Positions 25,355 through 40,300 of a stretch of 64,000 bases of DNA are shown here, piece by piece. Numbering within the stretch: position 1 is the first letter of the stretch; each line of letters opens with the position of its first letter. The DNA comes from Xestospongia muta. Its lineage: Eukaryota > Porifera > Demospongiae > Haplosclerida > Petrosiidae. The translations under genes and the position numbers were made by a program. The notes under the pieces were generated by a model. That model was not told the DNA's origin, made no database searches, and saw only the letters and a list, made by a program, of their open reading frames with translations. The stretch is from assembly GCA_963693285.1 (NCBI GenBank), contig OY848924.1, positions 1,292,144 to 1,356,143 on the forward strand. Reading direction: 5' to 3'.

Positions 25355-28300
25355 CTTGCTTTGGATTATACTTGTCAAAGAGACTAACAATTTCATCTCT
25401 GCTTGTATCTGGACATTTTTCGAGGGGAGTCTTACCATTATTGTTCTTAATAGTTATATCTGCTCCTTCAGATAGCAAGCAGCTAATAACATTAAGATGA
25501 CCCTCACGGCAGGCAATATGTAATGCAGTATTACCATACTAACAAAAAGAAAATTATCGATAATACAACTCTTATACTGACCACATCACAAATATTGGGA
25601 TCAGCATTATATTTTAAGAGTAACTGGGCTATCTCAGTGTGACCATATCTTGAGGCCCAATATAGAGCAGTCTCCTGATCCTAGAGAAGTTAATTATTAT
25701 AAGTTACATTGACTAGTACAACATTAAAATCAATTATATCACTAACTCACACTATACACCAGGGTTGTTGTGATTACAGGATAAAAATAATGATTATAAT
25801 TACTGATTACTTTCACTGGATAGTAAAAGTAATGATTAAATTACAATTACTTTCTCTTTGCTGGATGTAGCTATGTCAATTGTTTCAACAGTATGACTAT
25901 AGTTGATACAGCTACATTCAGTGACAAATCACATGTAGTGTTGTCAGTCATGTGACTGCTTTGTGCGTAATGCACAATTACACATTACACAATATGTAAA
26001 GAATGTTAAACTCACATACACACTTGTTTTTATTTATTGTCCAGCAAAAAATGCTGACATATTTAACACATTAAACTATAAGGCACTGAATTACTAATTG
26101 ATTACAATTACTTAGTGTAATTATAATTACATTACAATTACTTGAGATACTGTAATCATTAATAATCATTACAATTACAATTACTGATTACAACAACCCT
26201 GCTATGCATTTATATATCCTATATACTAGTATGATATAGAATTAATACTATATAGTACATACAGCAATATCTATATACAATACACACTGACTTTGTCACA
26301 AATATTTGGATCAGCTTGATGTTGTAAGAGTAACTGGACAATCTCAGTGTGATCTTTCTTTGAGGCCTTATGTAGAGCTGTCTCCTGATCCTAGAGAAGT
26401 TAATTGTTATAAGTTACATTGACTAGTACAACATTAAAATCAATTATATCACTAACTCACACTATACACTATATAGTATACACTATATATCATGTACTAG
26501 TATGATATAGAGTTAATATTATATAGTACATACAACAAAATCTATACATAATACACACTGACCTTGTTACAAATATTGGGATCAGCTTGATGTTCTAAGA
26601 GAAACTGGACTATCTCAGTGTGACCATTACTTGAGGCACAATAAAGAGCTGTCCATTGATCCTAAAGAAATTAATTATTATATGTTATATTGACTAGTAC
26701 AATATTGACATTAATTATATCACTAACTCACACTATACACTATATATCCTATACTAGTATGATATAGACTTAATACTATGTAGTACATACAACAATATCT
26801 ATACCGAATATACACTGACCTTGTTACAAATATTGGGATTAGCTTTATATTGTAAGAGTGATTGGACTATCTCAGTATGACCATTATATGAGGCCCAATG
26901 TAGAGTTGTCCACTGACACTATAGAAATTAATTAGTATAGGTTACATTGACTAGTACAACATTAACATCGATTATATCACTAACTCACACTATACACTAT
27001 ATATCCTGTACTAGTATGATATAGACTTAATACTATGTAGTACATACAACAATATCTATACATAATACACACTGACCTTGTTACAAATATTGGGATCAGC
27101 TTGATGTTCTAAGAGTAACTGGACTATCTCAGTGTGACCATTACTTGAGGCACAATAAAGAGCTGTCCATTGATCCTAAAGAAATTAATTATTATATGTT
27201 ATATTGACTAGTACAATATTGACATTAATTATATCACTAACTCACACTATACACTATATATCCTGTACTAGTATGATGTAGACTTAATACTATGCAGTAC
27301 ATACAACAGTATCTATACACAATATACACTGACCTTGTTACAAATATTGGGATTAGCTTTATATTGCAAGAGTGATTGGACTATGTCAGTATGACCATTA
27401 TATGAGGCCCAATGTAGAGTTGTCCACTGATATTATAGAGATTAATTATTATAGGTTACATTGACTAGTACAACATTAACATCAATTATATCACTAACTC
27501 ACACTATACACTATATATCCTGTACAAGTATAATATAGACTTAATACTATGTAGTACATACAACAATATCTATACATAATACACACTGACCTTGTTACAA
27601 ATATTGGCATTAGCTTCATATTGTAAGAGTAACCGGACTATCTCAGTGTGACCATTCCTTGAGGCCCAATGTAGAGCTGTCTGTTGATCCTATAGAAAGT
27701 AATTATTATAGGTTACATTGACTAGTACAACATTAACATCAATTATATCACTAACTCACACTATACAGTATATATCCTGTACTAGTATGATATAGACTTA
27801 ATATTATATAGTACATACAACAATATCTATACATAATACACACTGACCTTGTTACAAATATTGGGATCAGCTTGATGTTCTAAGAGTAACTGGACTATCT
27901 CAGTGTGACCATTCCTTGAGGCCCAATGTAGAGCTGTCTCCTGATCCTATAGAAATGAATTATTATATGTTATATTGACTAGTACAATATTAACATCAAT
28001 TACATAACTAACTCACATTATACACTATATATCCTGTACTAGTATGATATAGACTTAATACTATGTAGTACATACAACAATATCTATACATAATACACAC
28101 TGACCTTGTTACAAATATTGGGATCAGCTTGATGTTCTAAGAGTAACTGGACTATCTCAGTGTGACCATTACTTGAGGCACAATAAAGAGCTGTCCATTG
28201 ATCCTAAGGAAATTAATTATTATATGTTACATTGACTAGTACAATATTGACATCAATTATATCACTAACTCACACTATACACTATATATCCTGTACTAGT

Positions 28301-31300
28301 ATGATATAGACTTAATACTATGTAGTACATACAACAATATCTATACATAATACACGCTGACCTTGTCACAAATATTGGGATCAGCTTGATGTTCTAAGAG
28401 TAACTGGACTATCTCAGTGTGACCATTACTTGAGGCACAATATAGAGCTGTCTCCTGATCCTATAGAAATTAATCATTATATGTTATATTGACTAGTACA
28501 ATATTAACATCAATTACATCACTAACTCACATTATGCACTATACATTCTGAACTAGTATGATATAGACTTTAATATTATGTAGTACATACAACAATATCT
28601 ATACACAATATACACTGACCTTGTTACAAATATTGAGATTAGCTTTATATTGTAAGAGTGATTGGACTATCTCAGTATGACCATTATGTGAGGCCCAATG
28701 TAGAGTTGTCCACTGATACTATAGAAATTAATTAGTATAGGTTACATTGACTAGTACAACATTAACATCAATTATATCACTAACTCACACTATACACTAT
28801 ATATCCAATACTAGTATGATATAGACTTAATACTATGTAGTACATACAACAATATCTATACATAATACACACTGACCTTGTTACAAATATTGGGATCAGC
28901 TTTATGTTCTAAGAGTAACTGGACTATCTCAGTATGACCATTACTTGAGACACAATATAGAGCTGTCTCTTGATCCTATAGAAATTAATTATTATATGTT
29001 ATATTGACTAGTACAATATTAACATCAATTACATCACTAACTCACATTATACACCATATATTCTGAACTAGTATGATATAGACTTAATACTATGTAGTAC
29101 ATACAACAATATCTATACACAATATACACTGACCTTGTCACAAATATTGGGATCAGCTTGATGTTCTAAGAGTAACTGGACTATCTCAGTGTAACCATTA
29201 TATGAGGCCCAATGTAGAGCTGTCCACTGATCCTATAGAAATTAATTATTATATGTTATATTGACTAGTACAACATTAACATCAATTATATCACTAACTC
29301 ACATTATACACAATATATCCTGTACTAGTATTATATACACTTAATACTATGTAGTACATACAACGATATCTATACACAATACAAACTGACCTTGTTAATA
29401 ATATTGGGATCAGCTTTATTTTTCAAGAGTAATTGGGCTATCTCAGTATGACCATTATATGCGACCCAATGTAGAGTTGTCCACTGATACTATAGAAATA
29501 AATTATTATAGGTTACATTGACTAGTACAACATTAACATCAATTATATTACTAACTCACACTATACACTATATATCCTGTACTAGTATGATATAGACTTA
29601 ATACTATGTACTACAACAATGTCTATACACAATACACACTGACCTTGTTACAAATATTGGGATCAGCTTGATATTCTAAGAGTAACTGGACTATCTTGGT
29701 GTAACCATTTCTTGATGCATGATATAGAGCTGTCTCCTGATCCTACAGTAATCATTTATTATAAGTTACATTAACTAGTACAACATTAACATAAATTATA
29801 TCACTAACTCACACTATACATTATATATCCTGTACTAGTATGATATAGACTTAATACTATGTAGTACTTACAACCATGTCTATACACAATACACACTGAC
29901 CTCATAACAAATATTGGGATCAGCTTGATATTGTAAAAGTAACTGGACTATTTCAGTTTGGCCATTCCTTGAGGCTGAAGATAGAGCTGTCTCCTGATTC
30001 TAAAGAAATTAATTATTATATGTTACACTGACAAGTACAACATTAACATCAATTATATCACTAACTCACACTATACACTATATATCCTGTACTAGTATAA
30101 TATAGGCTTAATATTATGTAGTACATACAACAATATCTATACACAATACACACTGACCTTGTTACAAACATTGGGATCAGCTTGATGTTCTAAAAGTAAC
30201 TGGACTATTTCAGTGTGGCCATTCCTTGAGGCTGAAGATAGAGCTGTCTCTTGATCCTAAAGAAATTAATTATTATAGGTTACATTAACTAGTACAACAT
30301 TAACATCAATTATATCACTAACTCACACTATACACTATATATCCTGTACTAGTATGATATAGACTTAATATTATGTAGTACATATAACAATATCTATACA
30401 CAATACACACTGACCTTATTACAAATATTGGGATCAGCTTGATATTGTAAGAGTAACTGGACTATCTCAGTGTGACCATTATATGAGGCCCAATATAGAA
30501 TTGTCCACTGATCCTACAGAAATTAATTATTATACGTACATTAACTAGTACAACATTAACGTCAATTATATCACTAACTCACATTATACACTATATATCC
30601 TGTACTAGTATGATATAGACTTAATACTATGTAGTACATATGACAATATCTATACACAATACACACTGACCTTGTTACAAACATTGGGATCAGCTTGATG
30701 TTCTAAAAGTAACTGGACTATTTCAGTGTGGCCATTCCTTGAGGCTGAAGATAGAGTTGTCTCTTGATCCTAAAGAAATTAATTATTATAGGTTACATTA
30801 ACTAGTACAACATTAACATCAATTATATCACTAACTCACACTATACACTATATATCCTGTACTAGTATGATATAGACTTAATATTATGTAGTACATATAA
30901 CAATATCTATACACAATACACACTGACCTTGTCACAAACATTGGGATCAGCTTGATGTTCTAAAAGTAACTGGACTATTTCAGTGTGGCCATTCCTTGAG
31001 GCTGAAGATAGAGCTGTCTCTTGATCCTAAAGAAATTAATTATTATAGGTTATATTAACTAGTACAACATTAACATCAATTATATCACTAACTCACACTA
31101 TACACTATATATCCTGTACTAGTATGATATAGACTTAATATTATGTAGTACATATAACAATATCTATACACAATACACACTGACCTTGTCACAAATATTG
31201 GGATCAGCTTGATGTTCTAAGAGTAACTGGACTATCTTAGTGTGACCATTCCTTGACACATGATATAGGGCTGTCTCCTGATCCTACAGTATTCAATTAT

Positions 31301-34300
31301 TATAAATTACAGTAACTAGTACAATATTAATATCTATTATATCACTAACTCAAAATATACACTATATATCCAGTACTAGTATGATATAGACTTAATACTA
31401 TGTAGTACATACAACAATGTCTATACACAATACACACTGACCTCATTACAAATATTGGGATCAGCTTGATATTGTAAGAGTAACTGGATTATCTCAGTGT
31501 GACCATTATATGAGGCCCAATGTAGAGCTGTCCACTGATCCTATAGATATTAATTATCATAAGTTCCATTGACTAGTACAACATTAACATCCATTATATC
31601 ACTGACTCACACTATACACTATATATCCTGTACTAGTATGATATAGACTTAATACTATGTAGTACATACAACAATGTCTATACACAATACACACTGACTT
31701 CATTACAAATATTGGGATCAGCTTGATATTGTAAAAGTAACTGGACTATCTCAGTGTGACCATTATATGAGGCCCAATATAGAATTGTCCACTGATCCTA
31801 CAGAAATCAATTATTATATGTTACATTGACTAGTACAACATTAACTTCAATTATATCACTAACTCACACTATACACTATATATCCTGTACTAGTATGATA
31901 TAGACTTAATACTATGTAGTACATACGACAATATTTATACACAATACACACTGACCTTGTTACAAACATTGGGATCAACTTGATGTTCTAAAAGTAATTG
32001 GACTATTTCAATATGGCCATTCCTTGAGGCTGAAGATAGAGCTGTCTCCTGATTCTAAAGAAATTAATTATTATATGTTACACTGACAAGTACAACATTA
32101 ACATCAATTATATCACTAAATCACAATATACACTATATAACCTGTACTAGTATTATATATACTTCATATTATGTAGTACATACAACAATGTCTATACACA
32201 TTACACACTGACCTTATTACAAATATTGAGATCAGCTTGATGTTCTAAGAGTAACTGGACTATTTTAGTGTGACCATTCCTTGACGCATGATATAGAGCT
32301 GTCTCCTGATCCTACAGTAATAAATTATTATAAGTTACAATAACTAGTACACATTAACATAAATTATAGCACTAACACAAGTTTTACACTATATATCCTA
32401 TACTAATATAATATAGACTTAATACTATGTAGTACTACAACAATGTCTATACACAATACACACTGACCTTGTTACAAATATTGGGATCAGCTTGATATTC
32501 TAAGAGTAACTGGACTATCTTGGTGTGACCATTTCTTGATGCATGATATAGAGCTGTCTCCTGATCCTACAGTAATCATTTATTATAAGTTACATTAACT
32601 AGTACAACATTAACATCAATTATATCACTAACTCACACTATACACTATATATCCTGTACTAGTATGATATAGACTTAATACTATGTAGTACATACAACAA
32701 TGTCTATACACATTACACACTGACCTCATAACAAATATTGGGATCAGCTTGATATTGTAAAAGTAACTGGACTATCTCAGTGTGTCCATTATATGAGGCC
32801 CAATATAGAATTGTCCACTGATCCTACAGAAATTAATTATTATACCTACATTAACTAGTACAACATTAACATCAATTATATCACTAACTCACATTATACA
32901 CTATATATCCTATACTAGTATGATATAGACTTAATATTATGTAGTACATATGACAATATCTATACACAATATACACTGACCTTGTCACAAATATTGGGAT
33001 CAGCTTGATGTTCTAAGAGTAACTGAACTGTCTTAGTGTGACCATTCCTTGACGCATGATATAGGGCTGTCTCCTGATCCTACAGTAATCAATTATTATA
33101 AATTACAGTAACTAGTACAATATTAATATCTATTATATCACTAACTCAAAATATACACTATATATCCAGTACTAGTATGATATAGACTTAATACAATGTA
33201 GTACATACAACAATGTCTATACACAATACACACTGACCTCATTACAAATATTGGGATCAGCTTGATATTGTAAGAGTAACTGGACTATCTCAGTGTGACC
33301 ATTATATGAGGCCCAATGTAGAGCTGTCCACTGATCCTATAGATATTAATTATCATAAGTTCCATTGACTAGTACAACATTAACATCCATTATATCACTG
33401 ACTCACACTATACACTATATATCCTGTACTAGTATGATATAGACTTAATACTATGTAGTACATACAACAATGTCTATACACAATACACACTGACTTCATT
33501 ACAAATATTGGGATCAGCTTGATATTGTAAAAGTAACTGGACTATCTCAGTGTGACCATTATATGAGGCCCAATATAGAATTGTCCACTGATCCTACAGA
33601 AATTAATTATTATATGTTACATTGACTAGTACAACATTAACTTCAATTATATCACTAACTCACACTATACACTATATATCCTGTACTAGTATGATATAGA
33701 CTTAATACTATGTAGTACATACGACAATATTTATACACAATACACACTGACCTTGTTACAAACATTGGGATCAACTTGATGTTCTAAAAGTAATTGGACT
33801 ATTTCAATATGGCCATTCCTTGAGGCTGAAGATAGAGCTGTCTCCTGATTCTAAAGAAATTAATTATTATATGTTACACTGACAAGTACAACATTAACAT
33901 CAATTATATCACTAAATCACAATATACACTATATAACCTGTACTAGTATTATATATACTTCATATTATGTAGTACATATAACAATATCTATACACAATAC
34001 ACACTGACCTTATTACAAATATTGAGATCAGCTTGATGTTCTAAGAGTAACTGGACTATTTTAGTGTGACCATTCCTTGACGCATGATATAGAGCTGTCT
34101 CCTGATCCTACAGTAATAAAAAATTATAAGTTACAATAACTAGTACACATTAACATAAATTATAGCACTAACACAAGTTTTACACTATATATCCTATACT
34201 AATATAATATAGACTTAATACTATGTAGTACTACAACAATGTCTATACACAATACACACTGACCTTGTTACAAATATTGGGATCAGCTTGATATTCTAAG

Positions 34301-37300
34301 AGTAACTGGACTATCTTGGTGTGACCATTTCTTGATGCATGATATAGAGCTGTCTCCTGATCCTACAGTAATCATTTATTATAAGTTACATTAACTAGTA
34401 CAACATTAACATCAATTATATCACTAACTCACACTATACATTATATATCCTGTACTAGTATGATATAGACTTAATACTATGTAGTACATACAACAATGTC
34501 TATACACATTACACACTGACCTCATAACAAATATTGGGATCAGCTTGATATTGTAAAAGTAACTGGACTATCTCAGTGTGTCCATTATATGAGGCCCAAT
34601 ATAGAATTGTCCACTGATCCTACAGAAATTAATTATTATACGTACATTAACTAGTACAACATTAACATCAATTATATCACTAACTCACACTATACACTAT
34701 ATATCCTGTACTAGTATGATATAGACTTAATACTATGTAGTACATATGACAATATCTATACACAATATACACTGACCTTGTCACAAACATTGGGATCAGC
34801 TTGATGTTCTAAAAGTAACTGGACTATTTCAGTGTGGCCATTCCTTGAGGCTGACGATAGAGCTGTCTCTTGATCCTAAAGTAATTAATTATTATAGGTT
34901 ATATTAACTAGTACAACATTAACATCAATTATATCATTAACTCACACTATACACTATATATCCTGTACTAGATTGATATAGACTTAATACTATGTAGTAC
35001 ATATGACAATATCTATACACAATACACACTGACCTTGTTACAAATATTGGGATCAGCTTGATGCTCTAAGAGTAACTGAACTGTCTTAGTGTGACCATTC
35101 CTTGACGCATGATATAGGGCTGTCTCCTGATCCTACAGTATTCAATTATTATAAATTACAGTAACTAGTACGATATTAATATCTATTATATCACTTACTT
35201 AAAATATACACTATATATCCAGTACTAGTATGATATAGACTTAATACTATGTAGTACATACAACAATGTCTATACACAATACACACTGACCTCATTACAA
35301 ATATTGGGATCAGCTTGATATTGTAAGAGTAACTGGACTATCTCAGTGTGACCATTATATGAGGCCCAATGTAGAGCTGTCCACTGATCCTATAGATATT
35401 AATTATCATAAGTTCCATTGACTAGTACAACATTAACATCCATTATATCACTGACTCACATTATACACTATATATCCTGTACTAGTATGATATAGACTTA
35501 ATACTATGTAGTACATACAACAATGTCTATACACAATACACACTGACCTTGTTACAAATATTGGGATCAGCTTGATGTTCTAAGAGTAACTGAACTGTCT
35601 TAGTGTGACCATTCCTTGACGCATGATATAGGGCTGTCTTCTGATCCTACAGTAATCAATTATTATAAATTACAGTAAGTAGTACAATATTAATATCTAT
35701 TATATCATTAACTCAAAATATACACTATATATCCTGTACTAGTATAGAGTCAAGATTATGTATTACATACAACAATGTCTCTACACAATACACACTGACC
35801 TTGTTACAAAAATTGGGATCAGCTTTATATTGTAAGAGTAACTGGACTATATCAGTGTGACCTTTATATGAGGCCCAATATAGAATTGTCCACTGGTCCT
35901 ACAGAAATTAAATATTATATGTTACATTGACTAGTACAATATTAACATCAATTATATCACTAAACCAAACTATACATTATATATCCTGTACTAGTATGAT
36001 ATAGACTTAATACTATGTAGTACATACAACAATGTCTATACATAATACACACTGACCTTGTCACAAATATTGGGATCAGCTTGATGTTCTAAGACTAACT
36101 GGACTATTGTTGTGTAACCATTTCTTGAGGCCCAATATAGAGCTGTCTCCTGATCCTACAGAAATTAATAATTATAAGTTACATTGACTAGTACAACATT
36201 AACATCCATTATATCACTGACTCACACTATACACTATATATCCTGTACTAGTATAATATAGACTTAATACTATGTAGTATATACAACAATATCTATACAA
36301 AATACACACTGACCTTGTCAGAAATATTGGGATCAGCTTTATATTTTAGGAATAACTGAACTATCTCAGTGTGACCATTTCTTGAGGCCCAATATAGAGC
36401 TGTCTCTTGATCCTACAGAAATTAATTATTATAAGTTACATTGACTAGTACAACATTAATATCAATTATATTACTAACTTACAATATACACTATATATCC
36501 TGTACTAGTATGATATAGACTTAATACTATGTAGTACATACAACAATATCTATACACAATATACACTGACCTTGTCACAAATATTGGGATCCGCTTGATG
36601 TTCTAAGAGTAACTGGACTATCTCTGTGTAACCATTTCTTGAGGCCCAATATAGAGCTGTCTCTTGATCCTATAGAAATTAATAATTATAAGTTACATTG
36701 ACTAGTACAATATTAATATCAATTATATCACTAACTCACACTATACACTATATATCCTGTACTAGTATGATATAGACTTAATACTATGTAGTACATACAA
36801 CAATATCTATACACAATACACACTGACCTTATTACAAATATTGGGATCAGCTTTATATTGTAAGAGTAACTGGACTATCTCAGTGTGACCATTATATGCG
36901 GCCCAATGTAGAATCGTCCACTGATCCTACAGAAATGAATTATTATATGTTACATTGATTAGTACAATATTAACATCAATTATATCACACTCACACTATA
37001 TATACACTATATATCCTGTACTCGTATGATATAGACTTAATACTATGTAGTACATACAACAATATCTATACACAATACACACTGACCTTGTCACAAATAT
37101 TGGGATCAGCTTGATGTTCTAAGAGTAATTGAACTATCTCAGCATGACCATTATATGAGGCCCAATATAGAGCTGTCTCCTTATAATACAGAAATAATGT
37201 TACAATGACCAGTACAATATTAACATCAATTATATCACAAACTCACACTATACACTATATATCCTGTACCAGTATAATATAGACTTAATAATACGTAGTA

Positions 37301-40300
37301 CATATAACAATATCTATACACAATATACACTGACCTTGTTATAAATATTGAGATCAGCTTTATAATGTAAAAGTAACTGGAATCTCTCAGTTTCACCATT
37401 ATATGAGACCAAGTATAATGCTGTCTCCTTATCCTACAGAATTATGTTACAATGACCAGTACAACATTAACATCAATTATATCACTAATTCACACTAAAC
37501 ACTATATATCCTGTACTAGTATGATATAGACTTAATACTATGTAGTACATACAACAATATTTATGCACAAAACAAACTGACCATGTTATAAATTTTAGGA
37601 TCAGCTTGATGTTCTAAGAGTAACTGGACTATCTCAGTATCACGATTACATAAGGTCCAATGTAGAGCTGTCTGCTGATCCTACAGAAATTAATTATTAT
37701 AAGTTACATTGACTAGTACAACATTAACATCAATTATATCACTAATTCACACTAAACACTATATATCCTGTACTAGTATGATATAGACTTAATACTATGT
37801 AGTACATACAACAATATCTATACACAATATACACTGACCTTGTCACAAATATTGGGATCAGCTTGATGTTCTAAGAGTAACTGGACTATCTCTGTGTAAC
37901 TATATCTTGAGGCCCAATATAGAGCTGTCTCTTGATCCTACAGGAATTAATTATTATAAGTTATATTGACTAGTATAATATTAATATCAACTATATCACT
38001 AACTCACACTATACACTATATATCCTGTAGTAGTATGATATAGAGTTAATACTATGTAGTACATACAACAATATCTATGCACAATATACACTGACCTTAT
38101 TACAAATATTGGGATCAGCTTTATATAGTAAAAGTAACTGGACTATCTCAGTGTGACCTTTATATGAGGCCCAATGTAGAGCTGTCCACTGATCCTATAG
38201 AAATTAATTATTATATGTTACATTGACTAGTACAATATTAACATCAATTATATCACTAACACACACTATACACTAAATATCCTGTACTAGTATGATATAA
38301 ACATAATACTATGTAGTACATACAACAATATATATACATAATACACACTGACCTTGTCACAAATATTGGGATCCGCTTGATGTTCTAAGAGTAACTGGAC
38401 TATCTCTGTGTAACCATTTCTTGAGGCCCAATATAGAGCTGTCTCTTGATCCTACAAAAATTAAATTTATAGGTTAGTACAACATTAACATCCATTATAT
38501 CACTAACTCACACTATACACTATATATCCTGTACTAGTATGATATAGACTTAATACTATGTAGTACATACAACAATATCTATACACAATACACACTGACC
38601 TTATTACAAATATTGGGATCAGCTTTATATTGTAAGAGTAACTGGACTATCTCAGTGTGACCATTATATGTGGCCCAATGTAGAATTGTCCACTGATCCT
38701 ACAGAAATGAATTATTATATGTTACATTGATTAGTACAATATTAACATCAATTATATCACACTCACACTATATATACACTATATATCCTGTACTCGTATG
38801 ATATAGACTTAATACTATGTAGTACATACAACAATATCTATACACAATACACACTGACCTTGTCACAAATATTGGGATCAGCTTGATGTTCTAAGAGTAA
38901 TTGAACTATCTCAGCATGACCATTATATGAGGCCCAATATAGAGCTGTCTCCTTATAATACAGAAATAATGTTACAATGACCAGTACAATATTAACATCA
39001 ATTATATCACAAACTCACACTATACACTATATATCCTGTACCAGTATAATATAGACTTAATACTACGTAGTACATATAACAATATCTATACACAATATAC
39101 ACTGACCTTGTTATAAATATTGAGATCAGCTTTATATTGTAAAAGTAACTGGAATCTCTCAGTTTCACCATTATATGAGACCAAGTATAATGCTGTCTCC
39201 CTATCCTACAGAATTATGTTACAATGACCAGTACAACATTAACTTCAATTATATCACTAACTCACACTATACACTATATATCCTGTACTAGTATGATATA
39301 GACTTAATACTATGTAGTACTACAACAATATTTATGCACAAAACAAACTGACCATGTTATAAATTTTAGGATCAGCTTGATGTTCTAAGAGTAACTGGAC
39401 TATCTCAGTATCACGATTACATAAGGTCCAATGTAGAGCTGTCTGCTGATCCTACAGAAATTAATTATTATAAGTTACATTGACTAGTACAACATTAACA
39501 TCAATTATATCACTAATTCACACTAAACACTATATATCCTGTACTAGTATGATATAGCGTTAATACTATGTAGTACATACAACAATATCTATGCACAATA
39601 TACACTGACCTTATTACAAATATTGGGATCAGCTTTATATAGTAAAAGTAACTGGACTATCTCAGTGTGACCTCTATATGAGGCCCAATGTAGAGCTGTC
39701 CACTGATCCTATAGAAATTAATTATTATATGTTACATTGACTAGTACAACATTAACATCAATTATATCACTGACTCACACTATACACTATATATCCTGTA
39801 CTAGCATGATATAGACCTAATACTATGTAGTACATACAACAATATCTATGCACAATATACACTGACCTTATTACAAATATTGGGATCAGCTTTATATTGT
39901 AAAAGTAACTGGACTATCTCAGTGTGACCTTTATATGAGGCCCAATGTAGAGCTGTCCACTGATCCTATAGAAATTAATTATTATATGTTACATTGACTA
40001 GTACAATATTAACATCAATTATATCACTAACTCACACTATACACTATATATTCTGTACTAGTATGATATAGACTTAATACTATGTAGTACATACAACAAT
40101 ATCTATACACAATATACACTGACCTTGTCACAAATACTGAGATTAGCTTGATGTTCTAAGAGTAACTGGACTATCTCTGTGTAACCATTTCTTGAGGCCC
40201 AATATAGAGCTGTCTCCTGATCCTACAGAAATTAATTATTATAACTTACATTGACTAGTACAACATTAACATCAATTATATCACTAACTCACACTATACA

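Noticed and set aside
25757..26205. Extra exon in the long gap of the array
   Set aside because: The gap is explained by a 442-bp inverted-repeat element with target duplication and no ANK coding sequence.
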